From Endocarpon pusillum Z07020 (lineage: Eukaryota > Ascomycota > Eurotiomycetes > Verrucariales > Verrucariaceae), in NCBI RefSeq assembly GCF_000464535.1, contig NW_006916523.1, positions 4,711-68,710 of the forward strand: a DNA stretch of 64,000 nucleotides, in the 5' to 3' direction. Below the pieces are notes generated by a model, which saw nothing but the letters and a program-made list of their open reading frames with translations, did not search any database and was not told the DNA's origin. A program made the translations under genes and the position numbers. Position 1 is the stretch's first letter; each line of letters begins with the position of its first letter. Below, piece by piece: positions 44,756-55,770 of the stretch.

Positions 44756-46240
44756 CTATTTAAGCCTATCTGAGAGAATTCTTATGCGTAGCGAATCCTC
44801 TCCACGGTGCGTAATTTGCACCCTGGAGGGCGCCCTGCCCTCTTTGGCAGCCCTGACCTCCTCAAGATTCCACGAACGCTGCACCCTCTCTTTTAGCATG
44901 CGTTTTGAGCGCTTTTTGACCTCTTGCTGATGAGATTGCTTGCGTAAATTGTTGAGCTCATTTTGAAGCAACTGCGCGCCAGCATGCTCTTGAATAGCTG
45001 CGTGGCTGAGCTTGCGTACAGAGCGTCGAGTTCGAGGACTACGAGGCGTTGTTTGTGGAATCAGCATTGACGGTGCGAGCATTCGAGAATACTTGTTGTG
45101 TTGTCTTTGTGAACGCGGGAGGGAATGACGACGACGGGCCGATGGGGTTGAGTCAGGTAGCCATGCCGTTTGTGGGCAAGGTGAAGGGCAGTTTTGAGGG
45201 CAATGAAGAGGGACTCAGGGTAGTAGAGGTAGATACGAATACTCTGATTGAGTGCTGCTATACCGGTTAGAGCGTATTCTTTAACTGCGCGGCTATACGC
45301 GCTTGAAAGTGGCGAAAATGGACTCACGTCAAGAGGTTGAAGCTTGTGAGTAGCGTGTACAGATAAATAGAGAGGGTGGATGTTGTTTTCGAGGCAGAAA
45401 TACTGAAATTCGCTTGTAATATGACTCTTTTGGCTATCAAGTATTAGGATGATATGCTTGCCATTTGACGCAATTAGAACGAATATCTGACGCAGCCAAT
45501 CAACAGCTAGCTCTTCGTTAGTCCATCCCTTAGGAGAAAAGGCCTATATAACGTCAGGGAGCTCCTTATGCTCTGGAAACATATGATGCTCAGGATTCTT
45601 GCCGGTGAAGATAAGATAAGGCTTAATAGCCTTTTCAGTATTCATAAACTCAATAATAGAGACCCATTGAGTGTTATCTGATGCCGGAGCCACTGGACGA
45701 CCTATAGCAGGGTCAAAAATAACGTATTTTGATGCTATTTGCCTTATCTGAAACCCTGTTTCGTCCATATTATAGGTATCTTGCGGCTCGACTGCGTATT
45801 AGCTGCGGAGCTGTTCAAATTCGGCCAAAAAACGCTCAATCAAGGGCCATGAGTCGTTTGATATCCATTAGTCGATTTCGCCGCGTTTTAAGCTCTGGAT
45901 GGCGAGCTATTAAACGCTCCACGTAGTGCTTGCCTAATTGAATCTTATCCCCCTTGCTATGGAGCAATTTAGTAACCATTCGTCGAATTTGAGCGTAATT
46001 CGGGCATAAATGCTGCCTTTGTAGATCTCGGAAGTATTGAATCAGCACTTTTTCTTCTTGTTTTGATAGCCGTTGTGAAATGCGATCAGTTTCTGCTATA
46101 GAGGGTCGCCCTGCGCGTCGATGGGCCAGGGTCGAATTTGGAACGTCGTAATAGCTCGCAGCTTTACGAACTGAGTCAAATAGGCCTAGATCAACGTCAT
46201 TTGAGGCCTGCTGAATAGAATGCTCCTTGTTTGAGTCCAT
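44756..46240 (-). pseudogene. Broken pogo/Fot1-type transposase
   Basis: Three separated segments on the minus strand. N-terminal: 46240-45836, 134 codons with a psq-like HTH (AASYYDVPNSTLAHR) and a CENP-B-type HTH (LCPNYAQIRRMVTKLL). Middle: 45768-45544, starting at the DDE motif MDETGF, then past a stop to LAVDWLRQIF, IILILDSQKSH and HKLQPLDVSPF. C-terminal: ends at 44756, basic helix (RTRRSVRKLSHAAIQE). A frameshift plus stops separate segments 1 and 2, a stop interrupts segment 2 near 45544, and a nitrilase-gene piece lies between the middle and C-terminal parts, replacing or displacing the normal sequence there. It cannot be a working enzyme. Confidence 0.9.
45042..45237 (+). repeat. Captured copy of nitrilase-gene segment 42124-42319
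   Basis: All 196 bases are identical to 42124-42319 by direct comparison, in the same orientation relative to the window and antisense to the transposase. The copy encodes the nitrilase C-terminal region from the FVESALTVRAFENT stretch through VVEVDT. Outside these limits the two loci show no similarity. Confidence 0.97.
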
Positions 46241-46371
46241 TTCGAGCTATTTTGGTAGAGCTATAGCTGTTCGAAATTTGAGTGTTGCCGAACGCGCTGC
46301 GCGAAAAACCGTCTCGCCAAGTGGGGTGTCTCGCCAAGTGGTAGTGTACGTTAGTATTGAGCTATTGTTGA

Positions 46372-46569
46372 AGTAGCTACCTAATAGGGATTTACTGTGC
46401 CAAAACACAGGAAATCAGGACACGTGATATGTCAAAGTGGCGCTAAGCCGCTTTGGGATTTGGCTGTACATGTACAGCCAAATCCCAAAGCGGCTTAGCG
46501 CCACTTTGACATATCACGTGTCCTGATTTCCTGTGTTTTGGCACAGTAAATCCCTATTAGGTAGCTACT
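46372..46569. repeat. Perfect 198-bp palindrome (99-bp arms, no spacer)
   Basis: Every base of 46372-46470 is matched by its complement in 46471-46569; the centre is TGTACA|TGTACA. The arms contain CACGTG and start near AGTAGCTACC. It lies 20 bp from the transposon's right end but shares no sequence with its terminal repeats. It may be a fold-back MITE, or an inverted duplication made in repair or assembly. Confidence 0.97.
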
Positions 46570-46833
46570 AGAAAATCTAGATAGGAGTATGCACAACACC
46601 ACAGAGTGAGAACTTCAACAATCTGAATGTATCCATTGGAGAATGGCCTGGAATGACAAGTACGTCTACCCATGGGCTCACAGGGTCAGAGGATCAGAGG
46701 TGCCGCTACCAAGGGCAGAAAAAGGCATCAATACTGCCTGCGTTGCGTCTAAATCCAATCTAGTGTAGTCCGAGACAATCCTTCAGCGACTGCGCTTTGT
46801 TTACTTCCTTCAAACGAGGTTGGTGGAGTTGAC

Positions 46834-49173
46834 TCAGACCTTATCCTCAGCAACGACATTATGCTCAATATAATCCGTGTCCTCGTTGTTGGGGATTGGT
46901 GACGTGATTTTGCTTCCTCTTCTGAGCATTGCAGGGTCCACAGAGCCGTTACGTCTGAGTTGTTCTTCCTCGTGTTGAATGTACTCCATAGGTCGCTTGG
47001 AACTTGTGATGGACTTGTCGCGGAAGACAAGGAGCTTCGGATTCTCACGGTACATACGGTCAATGTCTTCTAGCGAACGGTCGGCAGTTTCGGGATAGAA
47101 TAGATAAACGATCGGTACAAATGCACCATTGAATACGGTCCAGATCATATAAAATTTCCACTGAAGGCTCTGGATGCCCGGGGGAGTAATTTCCACAACT
47201 AGTTCACCGAATCAGTAAACCGAGATCTGAGATGAATGGAGACCACATGCCCATGAAGTTGAAGATCCAATTTGTTGCGGTACCGATGGCAGCCCCTTTG
47301 GTTCTCATACTGAGGGAGTTGATTTCGGTTGGATATAACCACTATAAACCTTGTTAGTCCTGATGGCACGTTTCGGAACCAGCCTAGCCATACTGGAACC
47401 CCCTGCCATCCGATGCCAAAGAAGACGTAGTAAAGGAAAAAGAAAGCGATAGAGGCGGATGCAATTTTGGCTTGCTTTTCTTCTGGATAGCTGGGAATCT
47501 CGGTGTGGCGAAGCAGGACGGTAATCATTAGATAGCAGAAACATTGACCCGCTGCTGCATACATCATCATCTTGCGACGACCCCATCGTTCGACGTTGGG
47601 TATGCCGATGAAACTGAACAGAAGATATGAGATGGAGTTGCAGGCGGCGAGGAGACGAGCTTGGCTATTTTCAAGCCCAACCGATTCAATTAAGACAGTT
47701 GGCAGATAGTCTTCGAAAACGTCAGCATGCTTGAACTCAACAAACCGACACCTTGCTGCTCACAACTTGTTACGTTGATGCCAGAAAGCTGAACATGAAA
47801 TCAGATCCATCATTATACAGTAATCTGGCGGGACATACCTGCTGCATTGCTTGAGTTCCCGCACCAAGGATAATTCGTCGCATGGTCTTCGTGCCTCCCC
47901 CCGAACCAGTCTTTCCCATGAGTAGCTTGGACCATGGAATTGCATTCTTCTTTTCGTATTGAACGGCGTATACGATCTCCTTGTGCTGCGTAAGAATGAA
48001 GGGATCGTTTGGGTCTTTACCCTCAAGATCGGCAAGGATCTCGAATGCCTCGTCCTCCCGTTCATGTGCAATGAGCCATCTAAACATGTCAGATGACCCA
48101 CGATTGGAACCATGGACTTACCTAGGTGATTCGGGGAGCCATGGTGTTGTTGCGAAAAGAATGAAAATAAAGACGAATTGGAAGGCTAATGGGAATCTCC
48201 AACTGATCGGCCCGCCCAAAAAGCTGAACCCTGATAGTAAAGTGTTGTCAATTATGAATACTCCGACTGTGCATGAACTGGGTCTCGTACCATAAGTCAC
48301 CCAATTAGAGATGGAGAACCCTGCAATATTGAGGATCATTTCGAGCACCACGAGCTTGCCTCTCCATTTAATTTGGGATGTTTCCGACTGCCACACTGGG
48401 GCGGTGGCAGTATTCATCCCGTTACCAATGCCCCCAACGATCCGACCGATTATCATCTGAGGTACGCCGTATGCAGCAATCTGGAGAACGGCGCCGATCG
48501 ACATGATGGTGGTTCCGGTAAGAACGGTAAATCTTCTTCCGAATTTTTCTCCATACCAGATCGAGAAGCAAGCGCCAAGGAAACAGCCAACGTCGTAGAT
48601 TGCCGTGACGGTTCTAACATAGTAAGTCGAGCTGTATGGGAGAAAGGGCATGTCGGACGTACGAAACGGTGCTGACGTGCTGGGGTCCGTTCAAACCCAG
48701 CGCTGAGATGTGTTAGTCGCTGACCTTTGGGGCTTCTGCATATACATACTGTTCAAGAAGTCATCGGTAACAATCACACCGCCTTGATAGTGCCCCAGTC
48801 AGAACCCACAGACTACGTCGTAAGGGTAGAAGACCCAACGAACCAAATACACCCTGATTCGATTAGCAGCGTGCAGACCGAACGATCTCGAAAGTTCACC
48901 GAGCTTACCTGGTCATAACCAAAGCTTTCCGGGTGATATGCGTTAGTATCTACCACACTCTTATCTCCAGTGCATTACCATACAGGGTCATGTCCTATCA
49001 TAGAATTTAGCGGAGAACCATTTCCCACGGGAATAAAGGGAACTCACAGTGCCGCATGCAACGGTAATCCATCAGGCTGTCAGTATCTAGTTATTTTGCA
49101 CGAAGAATTGTGAGCTCACCCAGAACGTAAGCCATCCTGCCTTCAAGCCAAAATATGGCTTGGTACCAAACAT
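46834..49173 (-). CDS. MFS sugar transporter (lactose permease/hexose transporter type)
   Basis: Twelve-span sugar-porter family protein, plasma membrane; substrate unknown. A many-exon gene: ITVACGT-DMTL-FGYDQ-GVFG-GVIVTDDFLN is assembled from very short exons, including a 10-nt micro-exon (48844-48853). Then TVTAIYDVGCFLGA, GEKFGRRF, IIGRIVGGIGNGM, WQSETSQIKWRG, SWRFPLAFQ, PWLPESPR, GINVTNYLPTVL, RWGRRKMMM and WLYPTEINSLSMRTKGAA. It ends with EITPPGIQSLQWKFYMIW, YLFYPETADRSLEDID and a hydrophilic tail. The intron 47199-47250 uses a GC donor (GCATGT). The first exon (49173-49120, MFGTKPYFGLKAGWLTFW) reads well, but no canonical acceptor in phase precedes the second, so that junction is unresolved. 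All other joints keep phase. Confidence 0.88.
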
Positions 49174-50047
49174 CGTAATGATTTTTCTTGTTAATCCGAG
49201 CCAATTGGCCTGTGTAGGAAAGCCGTAGGCGGCTTAACGGAGGCTTTGTTTGTGGAGGTGTTCTGTACTCAGTGTAGAGGAGAAAGAACAGAGCAGTTTT
49301 GGCACAAAATGCTTCTAGACCTCAGTAAAGGTGAAGAGGTCGTTTGCTCATTTGGCTGACAAGGAAAGAGGTGGGGATGCATATAACACATCGCAAACCG
49401 CTGCCAGAGCCCTGACGCCTCAAGGTAGAGCGTCATTTCCATTGTCGCTACCTGGTCGACGATACACAATGCGTATGCATGGTGAGTTGTGATTTGGCTT
49501 TAAAGAGAACAGCTTGACTCTCTCGGGGTGAAGATCCTAGAGCGAGAAGAAATAAAGCCAATTGACGATCATACTCAGGCCGCTACGGACAGGGAGCTTC
49601 TGAAGCTCTGCCGCTTTCTTTGCGGGTTTGAGCGATTTCGTCTGCAAGGGAGCGCGATAAAGTTCTCACCCGCAGACAGGCACCGTACGATGATGAGCCA
49701 CCCTACCACCGACCCCGCGAACATGTCTTTATACGGCCTGGATACTTCAGAGGGGAATTTCTAATGGCATGGCCACCCAGCTTACTTAAGTACTGGGAAA
49801 CATTGTTGGCATCGAAATGGAGCCTGAGAACCGTCAAAGCCGGACTTTGACTTGCGGAAATGCCCGTTGCTTGCTCCTGCGGGATGAAGGAATCAACGAC
49901 GGATACCCTCGTGACCCGGCGCTGCCGACGATCAGTACCAATTCGAGTCAATTGGGTTGAAAATCATCGAGGATTAGATGGAGCAGCTTATGCGCTCACA
50001 TCAGCAGGAGACATCGTAAATAAATTGGTGAAATGATCTGTGAACTG
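49174..50047. other. Intergenic 874 bp
   Basis: Short ORFs under 85 codons on both strands. Presumably the transporter promoter near 49,180-49,500. Nothing specific. Confidence 0.45.
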
Positions 50048-51412
50048 CTATTTCGTACCCATATCCCCACTGGCATTGCCATTTAACTCCGTCTCCTCTT
50101 TTGACCCACCCTTTCGCTTTCGGGAAAACCCAACGCCCGATGCGAGAGCAAGATAAACTATGCCAACAACAGCAGCGACTACACTATAAGCAATCACAGA
50201 CCACCTGGGAACCTGCTCACTCCCAATCTCCCCCGATATGTGAAGACCTAATCCGCCATTAATGATTCCCAACAGGATGAGGATGCGCCCAAGCCAACGA
50301 TGAATATGCCCGAAAACTGTTCGTTTACCGAGTTTGCGATAGCGTAAGTGTTGAATGAGCCCAAGGGCAGGCTGGAACAGTAGCAAAGAACTGACAACAA
50401 TGTACCCAATGATCTGATGGTATCCGTCGTCTTCATCGATGCGGACACCGAGGATCACACCAAGAATCATTCCAACAATGAGGAGGCAGGTAGAGACAAC
50501 CTGAATCGGTGCGTGAATGTATGGTACCCTACGGCTGACGGGTAGGTAAATCATCAAAGCGCCGATAGGGAACAAAAAGAGGAAGACCACGGCCATGATG
50601 GTCCCATGCGACATTCTGATCTGGTCGGTATTTGATTGACCCCCAGAGGAGCTCCCAGAGGAGCTTCCAGATGAACGCGATGAAGACTCGCCTGAACTTG
50701 CTTCGCTGTCTCCTGGGCTTGACGGTTCGGATGATCCTGCGCTCTGCGTGACAGCAGCTGCCTGCACGAAAGGATTGGACGAGTCACTGCTAGTGCCAGC
50801 AGGCAAATCGAAAGTAAAGGCGCCGTACGCGTCATGCTGTCGAATCTGTGCTGAGATATCGCCCGAGTCCAATGCGTTCCCTTGTCTGATGGCCCATATC
50901 CAATTGCTGTTTCCGTTCGTAGGGCTCATTGATCCTCCATCCCATGTGATGCAAGAATCGCAACGAATGTTTGCCGTCATAACACCTTCAGCCGATACTC
51001 CAGTGCCCTCCAGGAGAGTAATTTCGCCTGCAGGGTTGACTTCGGGTGGAAATTCGCCTCTGCCTAGTCTGGGGGAGAGGGTAACGTTGTTACTTCCTGA
51101 CGAGTACATCACAAACATGTTTGCACCTGCCATCCCGCTTCCCTGGCCCAAACCCAGCCATTGCGTTCCAGAGGGCGCTACCATTTGTATATAAATCGGT
51201 CCATTACCGGATTGGGCTGTCGACGATGGAATATTTACTGAATATGAGACGCCATTTGCGTCCGATCCTTGAGGGACGTAGGTCGCAACTTGGACCTGCC
51301 CATTGACAATGCCAACAACTGCAATAAGTTAGCTCACCAGCAAATGACACCAGATAGTCTACTCACCAATACACACCACTAGAGCAACCACTGACCTTGC
51401 AAAGAAATGCAT
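50048..51412 (-). CDS. DOMON plus cytochrome b561-type transmembrane protein
   Basis: Likely transmembrane electron-transfer protein with an extracellular haem-binding cytochrome domain like that of cellobiose dehydrogenase. Exons 51412-51367 and 51318-50048 (48-nt intron) give 438 residues. A signal peptide (MHFFARSVVALVVCIVVG) precedes the DOMON domain (residues ~22-190: TQWLGLGQGSGMAGANMFVMY with a candidate Met ligand, NIRCDSC, NWIWAIRQG). A Ser/Gly-rich linker (~205-245) leads to the b561 core with five or six spans. Its candidate haem histidines are in RMSHGTIM, YIHAPIQV, YHQIIGYIV and GHIHRWLGR. The tail is Lys/Glu-rich. Another ATG lies 3 bp upstream. Partners and substrate are unknown. 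Confidence 0.9.
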
Positions 51413-52473
51413 CATGAGAGCTCCAGGAACCCGCCCAGATCCGTGTACTTGTATTGGTCGGTCCTAGCTACGAAAAGTGGACCACGGAAGGTATATACAG
51501 CCCGGGGAGCTCCTGGGGTCCTGACCAGTCTCTTCAGCTCGCAGACTAATACTCGCAAGGGTCCGGCTGGTTCGAGGGAAATGCTTTCGAGCTGTTTCAA
51601 CAAACTTAGATTGGAGATTGCAGTCAGGCGTCATAGGTATTTGTTGTGGCATAGAGCATTAGGAATGGGCCGGAAGACCTCTGAACAGGTCGCGTTGTAC
51701 AATGAGCCTGGAATGCTGACTCGACCATGGTTATATCTGTCCAGACGAGAAGCCGATGCGCACATTGGCGTGATCTTCTTACGTCCCTTCCGGTGCAGGA
51801 GACTCGCAGCGCAGGTCAGATGGAACACGGGAACACGCAAGATACTCCGTAGCCTACCGCTATTGCAGGAGGACAAAGGGCTAGTCGCCAAGGTAGCACA
51901 CGCTAACCTGATCCGAACAGTGATATCATCTCAGCCACCACCTTTTACGCGTCTGCTCAGGGGTTAGAGTGAAATGATAATGTGAAATGAAGCTCTACCA
52001 TGTCCAGCGCTGTCCGCATCATTTTGACGGTAGGAATGTCGACTGGAAGACTGAAATGTAGGGGTGCTGCTAGGATAGGTCGACTTGCTCAAGTACGACA
52101 ACCAGATCATGAATCACCACGATTTGAAGGATTTTCGAATGTAATAGAAAGTCATACTTATATCGGACTTCCCTTCCTACAAGCCATGAAACTTGACATG
52201 GGATTGTATCAGCTAAGTTAGTCCATCACTGCATATCACTGCGCGTATAGTCCGGTCAACCATCTCATCGTAGATAAGTCTATCTCGGTGCATTTGTTGA
52301 CACCAAACCTATTTCTGAGGAGAGGTTTGGGTGGCACTCGATAAGTAGCGCAACACCAGATTATGATATGCAGGCTAAGGCGCTAAACATTGCTATGGAG
52401 GACATCATGTGAGAGAAATAGAAAACCGATAGAGGCATTTTGATTCAGCAGTAACAAAGCCAATCAGTACAAC
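51413..52473. other. Intergenic 1.06 kb
   Basis: Contains the promoter of the DOMON gene. A 186-codon plus-strand frame (51,407-51,967) crosses the DOMON start and has no resemblance to a known protein, so I do not call it a gene. Confidence 0.45.
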
Positions 52474-54348
52474 TTACTTGCCTGATTCCGAAGTTGTTTT
52501 CTCCAGTATTGTCTTAATCATTTCATTACCTAGCCGAACTGCGTCTGCAAAGCGTGGTTCAAAATGTTTTTGAATCTCCTCAAATCTTTCCCTGTAAGAA
52601 TCGAAATTACCGAAGGATACGCAGTCAGACCAAGCCTGCGAAATGTTGCGTTAACACAGAGAACTCGCGATCTTGAAGAAAACCGCAATTGCAGGGTCGG
52701 ATCCCAATTACATTGAAGTAAACAGAAAACGAGTGGGCGAGCGTCCTGATTCTTATGTAGGCTGGAAAGTACATGAGGGCCTGCTTACCCTTGCCGCAAA
52801 CGTGAATTCCAGGTCATCCGATCGAAACGTGTCGTCTTCTATCGCCGTATTGATCACCTCATCAAGTAGTTGCTCGCTCCGGAAAAGGTACTCGGTCACA
52901 CCCAGCCATATTCGGAAGAGCTTCATTGGTCAGCATGACTCGCAGTGTACTCGCTGCGCTACACTCACAGGTGTCGAACAGATCATATGGTCGTACGGAT
53001 TGATGTTCAACTTCCACCAGCAGTCAACAATCCCCAGCAGACTGAGATGGTTATTCGGCATTCGTTCCTTTGGTCCTGACAATGAGAACTTATCCAGAAT
53101 GTCGTCTCGTAGCAAGAGCTCGTGTCCCTTGACGACATCTCCGAAGATGGTTGCACCTGCTGTCTTGACACGGTTCTCAAGTTCTTTTCGATGCCCTCCA
53201 ATCATAAGCTTGAACAGCTCTGTGACCGACTTTGCGTACTGGCGAATCTGCTGTTGAGCTGATGGATTTAGTATCGCGAGACCAGCATATACATGCCACT
53301 TGTTGGAGTAAATGCGAAGCGTAATGTTGATCTTTACATTTTCGATGCCTCCCACGTACCGGTTGATCTCCCAAGGAAATTGATTATTTGCCCGCCATGC
53401 ACTACCCATGCTCAAGAATGCCACATGTGTCACGGCCTGCGTGTCTGCTGTGATCCTGTCATGCTTGTCGCCGGAAAGGTGAACAATCTTCGATTCAAAG
53501 CTTGAGAGGATACTCTCGACCAATTTCACACTCTTTTCAGACGCTCGGTGTGGAATTATGACTAGGGGTTGACTCTTTGGATGAACTTGTGGCCCATGCA
53601 GGGAATGACATGAAATGATCTCCACGTCCTTCGGAAGGTAACTTTCGAAAGCAGCAATTTCAGGGGCTTTGCAGGAAGTCTGGCCTCCAACGATCGCACC
53701 CAGCTTGGTTGAGGGTCCAAATTCTGCGACAATCTTGCCAATACCCTCTGCCGGGACACTATAAATAATCCAATCGCTGCTACGAGACACCAGATGTCCA
53801 TTAGGCATAACAGTGACCATGTCCTAGTTCTCATGTCAGCCAGTGCTATATTCTACTCATGCCTCAACGAACCTGACCCGCAAATTGGGCGAGCAGATCA
53901 TCATACTTGTCTGGAGTATCACAAGCGTTCACTCTGACAGAGGTGTTAGTACTGCATTTCCAAGGTCCATGCACATGTTATGCCCGTCCTAGAGCGTTTC
54001 ATTAGCGAAGTTTACCACAAACATTTTGAAAAGTAGTAAGGTTGTGGGTTCTTCAGAAATGTTTATGATAAGGTAGCGAGATTTTTACATCAGTGACAGC
54101 TTGCGTATCAATCCGCTCCACCAGAATGATGAGGCAATGATTAGCAGCCATGCTCGAGCCAAATGCACTCAAGTCATCCTTGAATAGTAGGGTAGAGTAA
54201 AGGAAAGTTCAACATACCGTAGAAAAAGCTCTGCCAAGGGGGACAGTTGCCTGAGAGAGTATTACCTCCAACCCGCATTGCTAATTCTCTCTGCGTACAT
54301 CTTTCCCATGTCCCCCATGCCAATTATACCCACTGAGATGTGGTCCAT
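52474..54348 (-). CDS. TYR1: Prephenate dehydrogenase (NADP+) TYR1
   Basis: Converts prephenate to 4-hydroxyphenylpyruvate in tyrosine synthesis, cytosol. Five exons, 54348-54266, 53933-53873, 53823-52969, 52920-52789 and 52635-52474, all join in phase to 430 residues. The start MDHISVGIIGMGDMGKMYAE is the NADP-binding loop; VNACDTPDKYDDL and MVTVMPNGHLVSRSSDWII follow. The mid-domain has GGQTSCKAPEIAAFE, EIISCHSLHGPQVHPK and KHDRITADTQAVTHVAF. The C-terminal dimerisation part has LFRIWLGVTEYLF, AWSDCVSFGNFDSYRERFE and EMIKTILEKT. Intron 1 is 332 nt, longer than the others (48-153 nt). Confidence 0.95.
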
Positions 54349-54729
54349 GGCGCCAGCTCCACTCACGTAAGAGTATTCACACAGACCTCAGGTCTCGAAA
54401 GGAGACATTCAAGCTTGCAACATAAAAGAACAGCAATCGATCCACGATTGATCATGTCATACAAATTGGACTTGTTTTAGTATTGGTTCCTGCAGCGTTC
54501 AACGTTTATTTTCGCATCACAGTCGTTTCTGAGTGAAGAATAGACATGTAGTAAATTTTTGTGGTCTTGAAATTAGATTGGGTATTGGTTACCAAGAGAA
54601 ATACAAGATCCTTGGCGATCTAGCCCTCAAGAGCGACATCCCACATTGAATTTCTACAATCGAAAGGACAATAAATTTTTACGTCCCATCGATGATATAG
54701 CGTTGCCTCATCTCTCCGTCACAGTCAAC

Positions 54730-55398
54730 ATGCCTCCCAAGAAGAAGGTTGAACGCCCCGCGACTGAGAATATATCTCTCGGTCCTCAAGTTCGAGAAGG
54801 TTTGCAAATTTTGTCATAGTCATGTATAGAATTGACGTCTTTCTGCAGGTGAAAATGTCTTTGGTGTAGCCCGGATCTTCGCCTCTTTCAATGATACCTT
54901 CGTCCATGTCACCGATCTCAGGTCCGTTTAACCACCAAATTCGAGAATTTCTTTGTCTTCTCAACAACCCGATCTGTGACCGAGGGCAACACCATGTGGC
55001 TCCACAGGCTAACAATCTGGGTGATTCCAGTGGCCGAGAAACCATTTGCAGAGTGACAGGCGGCATGAAGGTCAAAGCTGATAGAGACGAGTCATCTCCC
55101 TACGCAGCCATGTTGGCAGCCCAGGATGTAGCTGCACGATGCAAAGAACTCGGAATCAACGCACTACATATCAAGATCAGAGCCACAGGAGGTAGGCATA
55201 CTCCGGCAATCACCACGTGCGGACTTATACTCATAACCACAAACAGGCAATGGCACAAAGACTCCAGGCCCTGGTGCTCAATCCGCTCTCCGCGCGCTAG
55301 CACGTTCAGGCATGAAGATTGGTAGAATAGAGGATGTCACTCCAACACCATCAGACTCAACAAGACGCAAGGGTGGTCGTCGTGGTCGTCGTCTTTGA
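54730..55398 (+). CDS. 40S ribosomal protein S14 (uS11)
   Basis: Small-subunit platform protein contacting the 18S rRNA 3' region. Four exons, 54730-54799, 54849-54921, 55031-55191 and 55247-55398, join in phase to 151 residues, the expected length. It begins MPPKKKVERPATENISLGPQ, continues GVARIFASFNDTFVHVTDLSG, GGMKVKADRDESSPYAAML, RATGGNGTKTPGPGAQSALR, and ends in the basic tail RRKGGRRGRRL. Intron density near the 5' end is typical of fungal ribosomal-protein genes. The 381 bp between its ATG and the divergent TYR1 start probably hold both promoters. Confidence 0.97.
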
Positions 55399-55770
55399 GC
55401 GAGACTTCTCCAACGTATGCTGTTCTCTAGGTGCGGAGGATATTACAAGAAACGCGAAGAACGGCCTTGGCCTGGTCTTCACCTTGCCTACGATATTTGC
55501 ACATTGCGGTCATGCAGTGTAGCAGCAGTCGAGCAATGAAACCTTCAAAATTCTATTTTGTAGGGTCGACAATGCAATCATTTTCATAGTGATAAGTCAT
55601 CCTATATTCGCCCCTTTCTTACGAGTAGTGCAGAAATGTAAGAGTGATACCATTTACCTCTCATTCTGGGAAATTCAAGCTCCATAAGAAGACGAGATTG
55701 AGAGCATTTCCGTGCATCTTGAGTCCAACCTTCTCAACGAACTCTCCACTGTTTATATCCACCCGCGCTA
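55399..55770. other. Intergenic 372 bp between uS11 and AAR2
   Basis: 3' region of uS11 and promoter of AAR2; no other feature. Confidence 0.5.

Larger units (their letters stand above)
44625..46351 (-). mobile_element. Fot1/pogo-type (Tc1/mariner superfamily) DNA transposon, inactive
   Basis: 1,727 bp bounded by inverted repeats of about 44 bp (ACGTACACCACCACTTGGCG at the left end; the right end is its complement with one change) and flanked by TA on both sides, the target duplication of this superfamily. Each terminal repeat holds two direct copies of CCACTTGGCGAGAC. The interior encodes a broken CENP-B/DDE-type transposase on the minus strand, interrupted by a 196-bp host-gene fragment. 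Confidence 0.93.

Noticed and set aside
45049..45270. 73-codon ORF as an independent nitrilase-like gene
   Set aside because: It is only the captured 196-bp fragment plus transposon sequence, without catalytic residues or a start context.
51407..51967. 186-codon plus-strand ORF across the DOMON gene's 5' end
   Set aside because: It overlaps the first exon and promoter of a well-supported gene, has a shuffled Arg/Ser/Leu composition and resembles no family.
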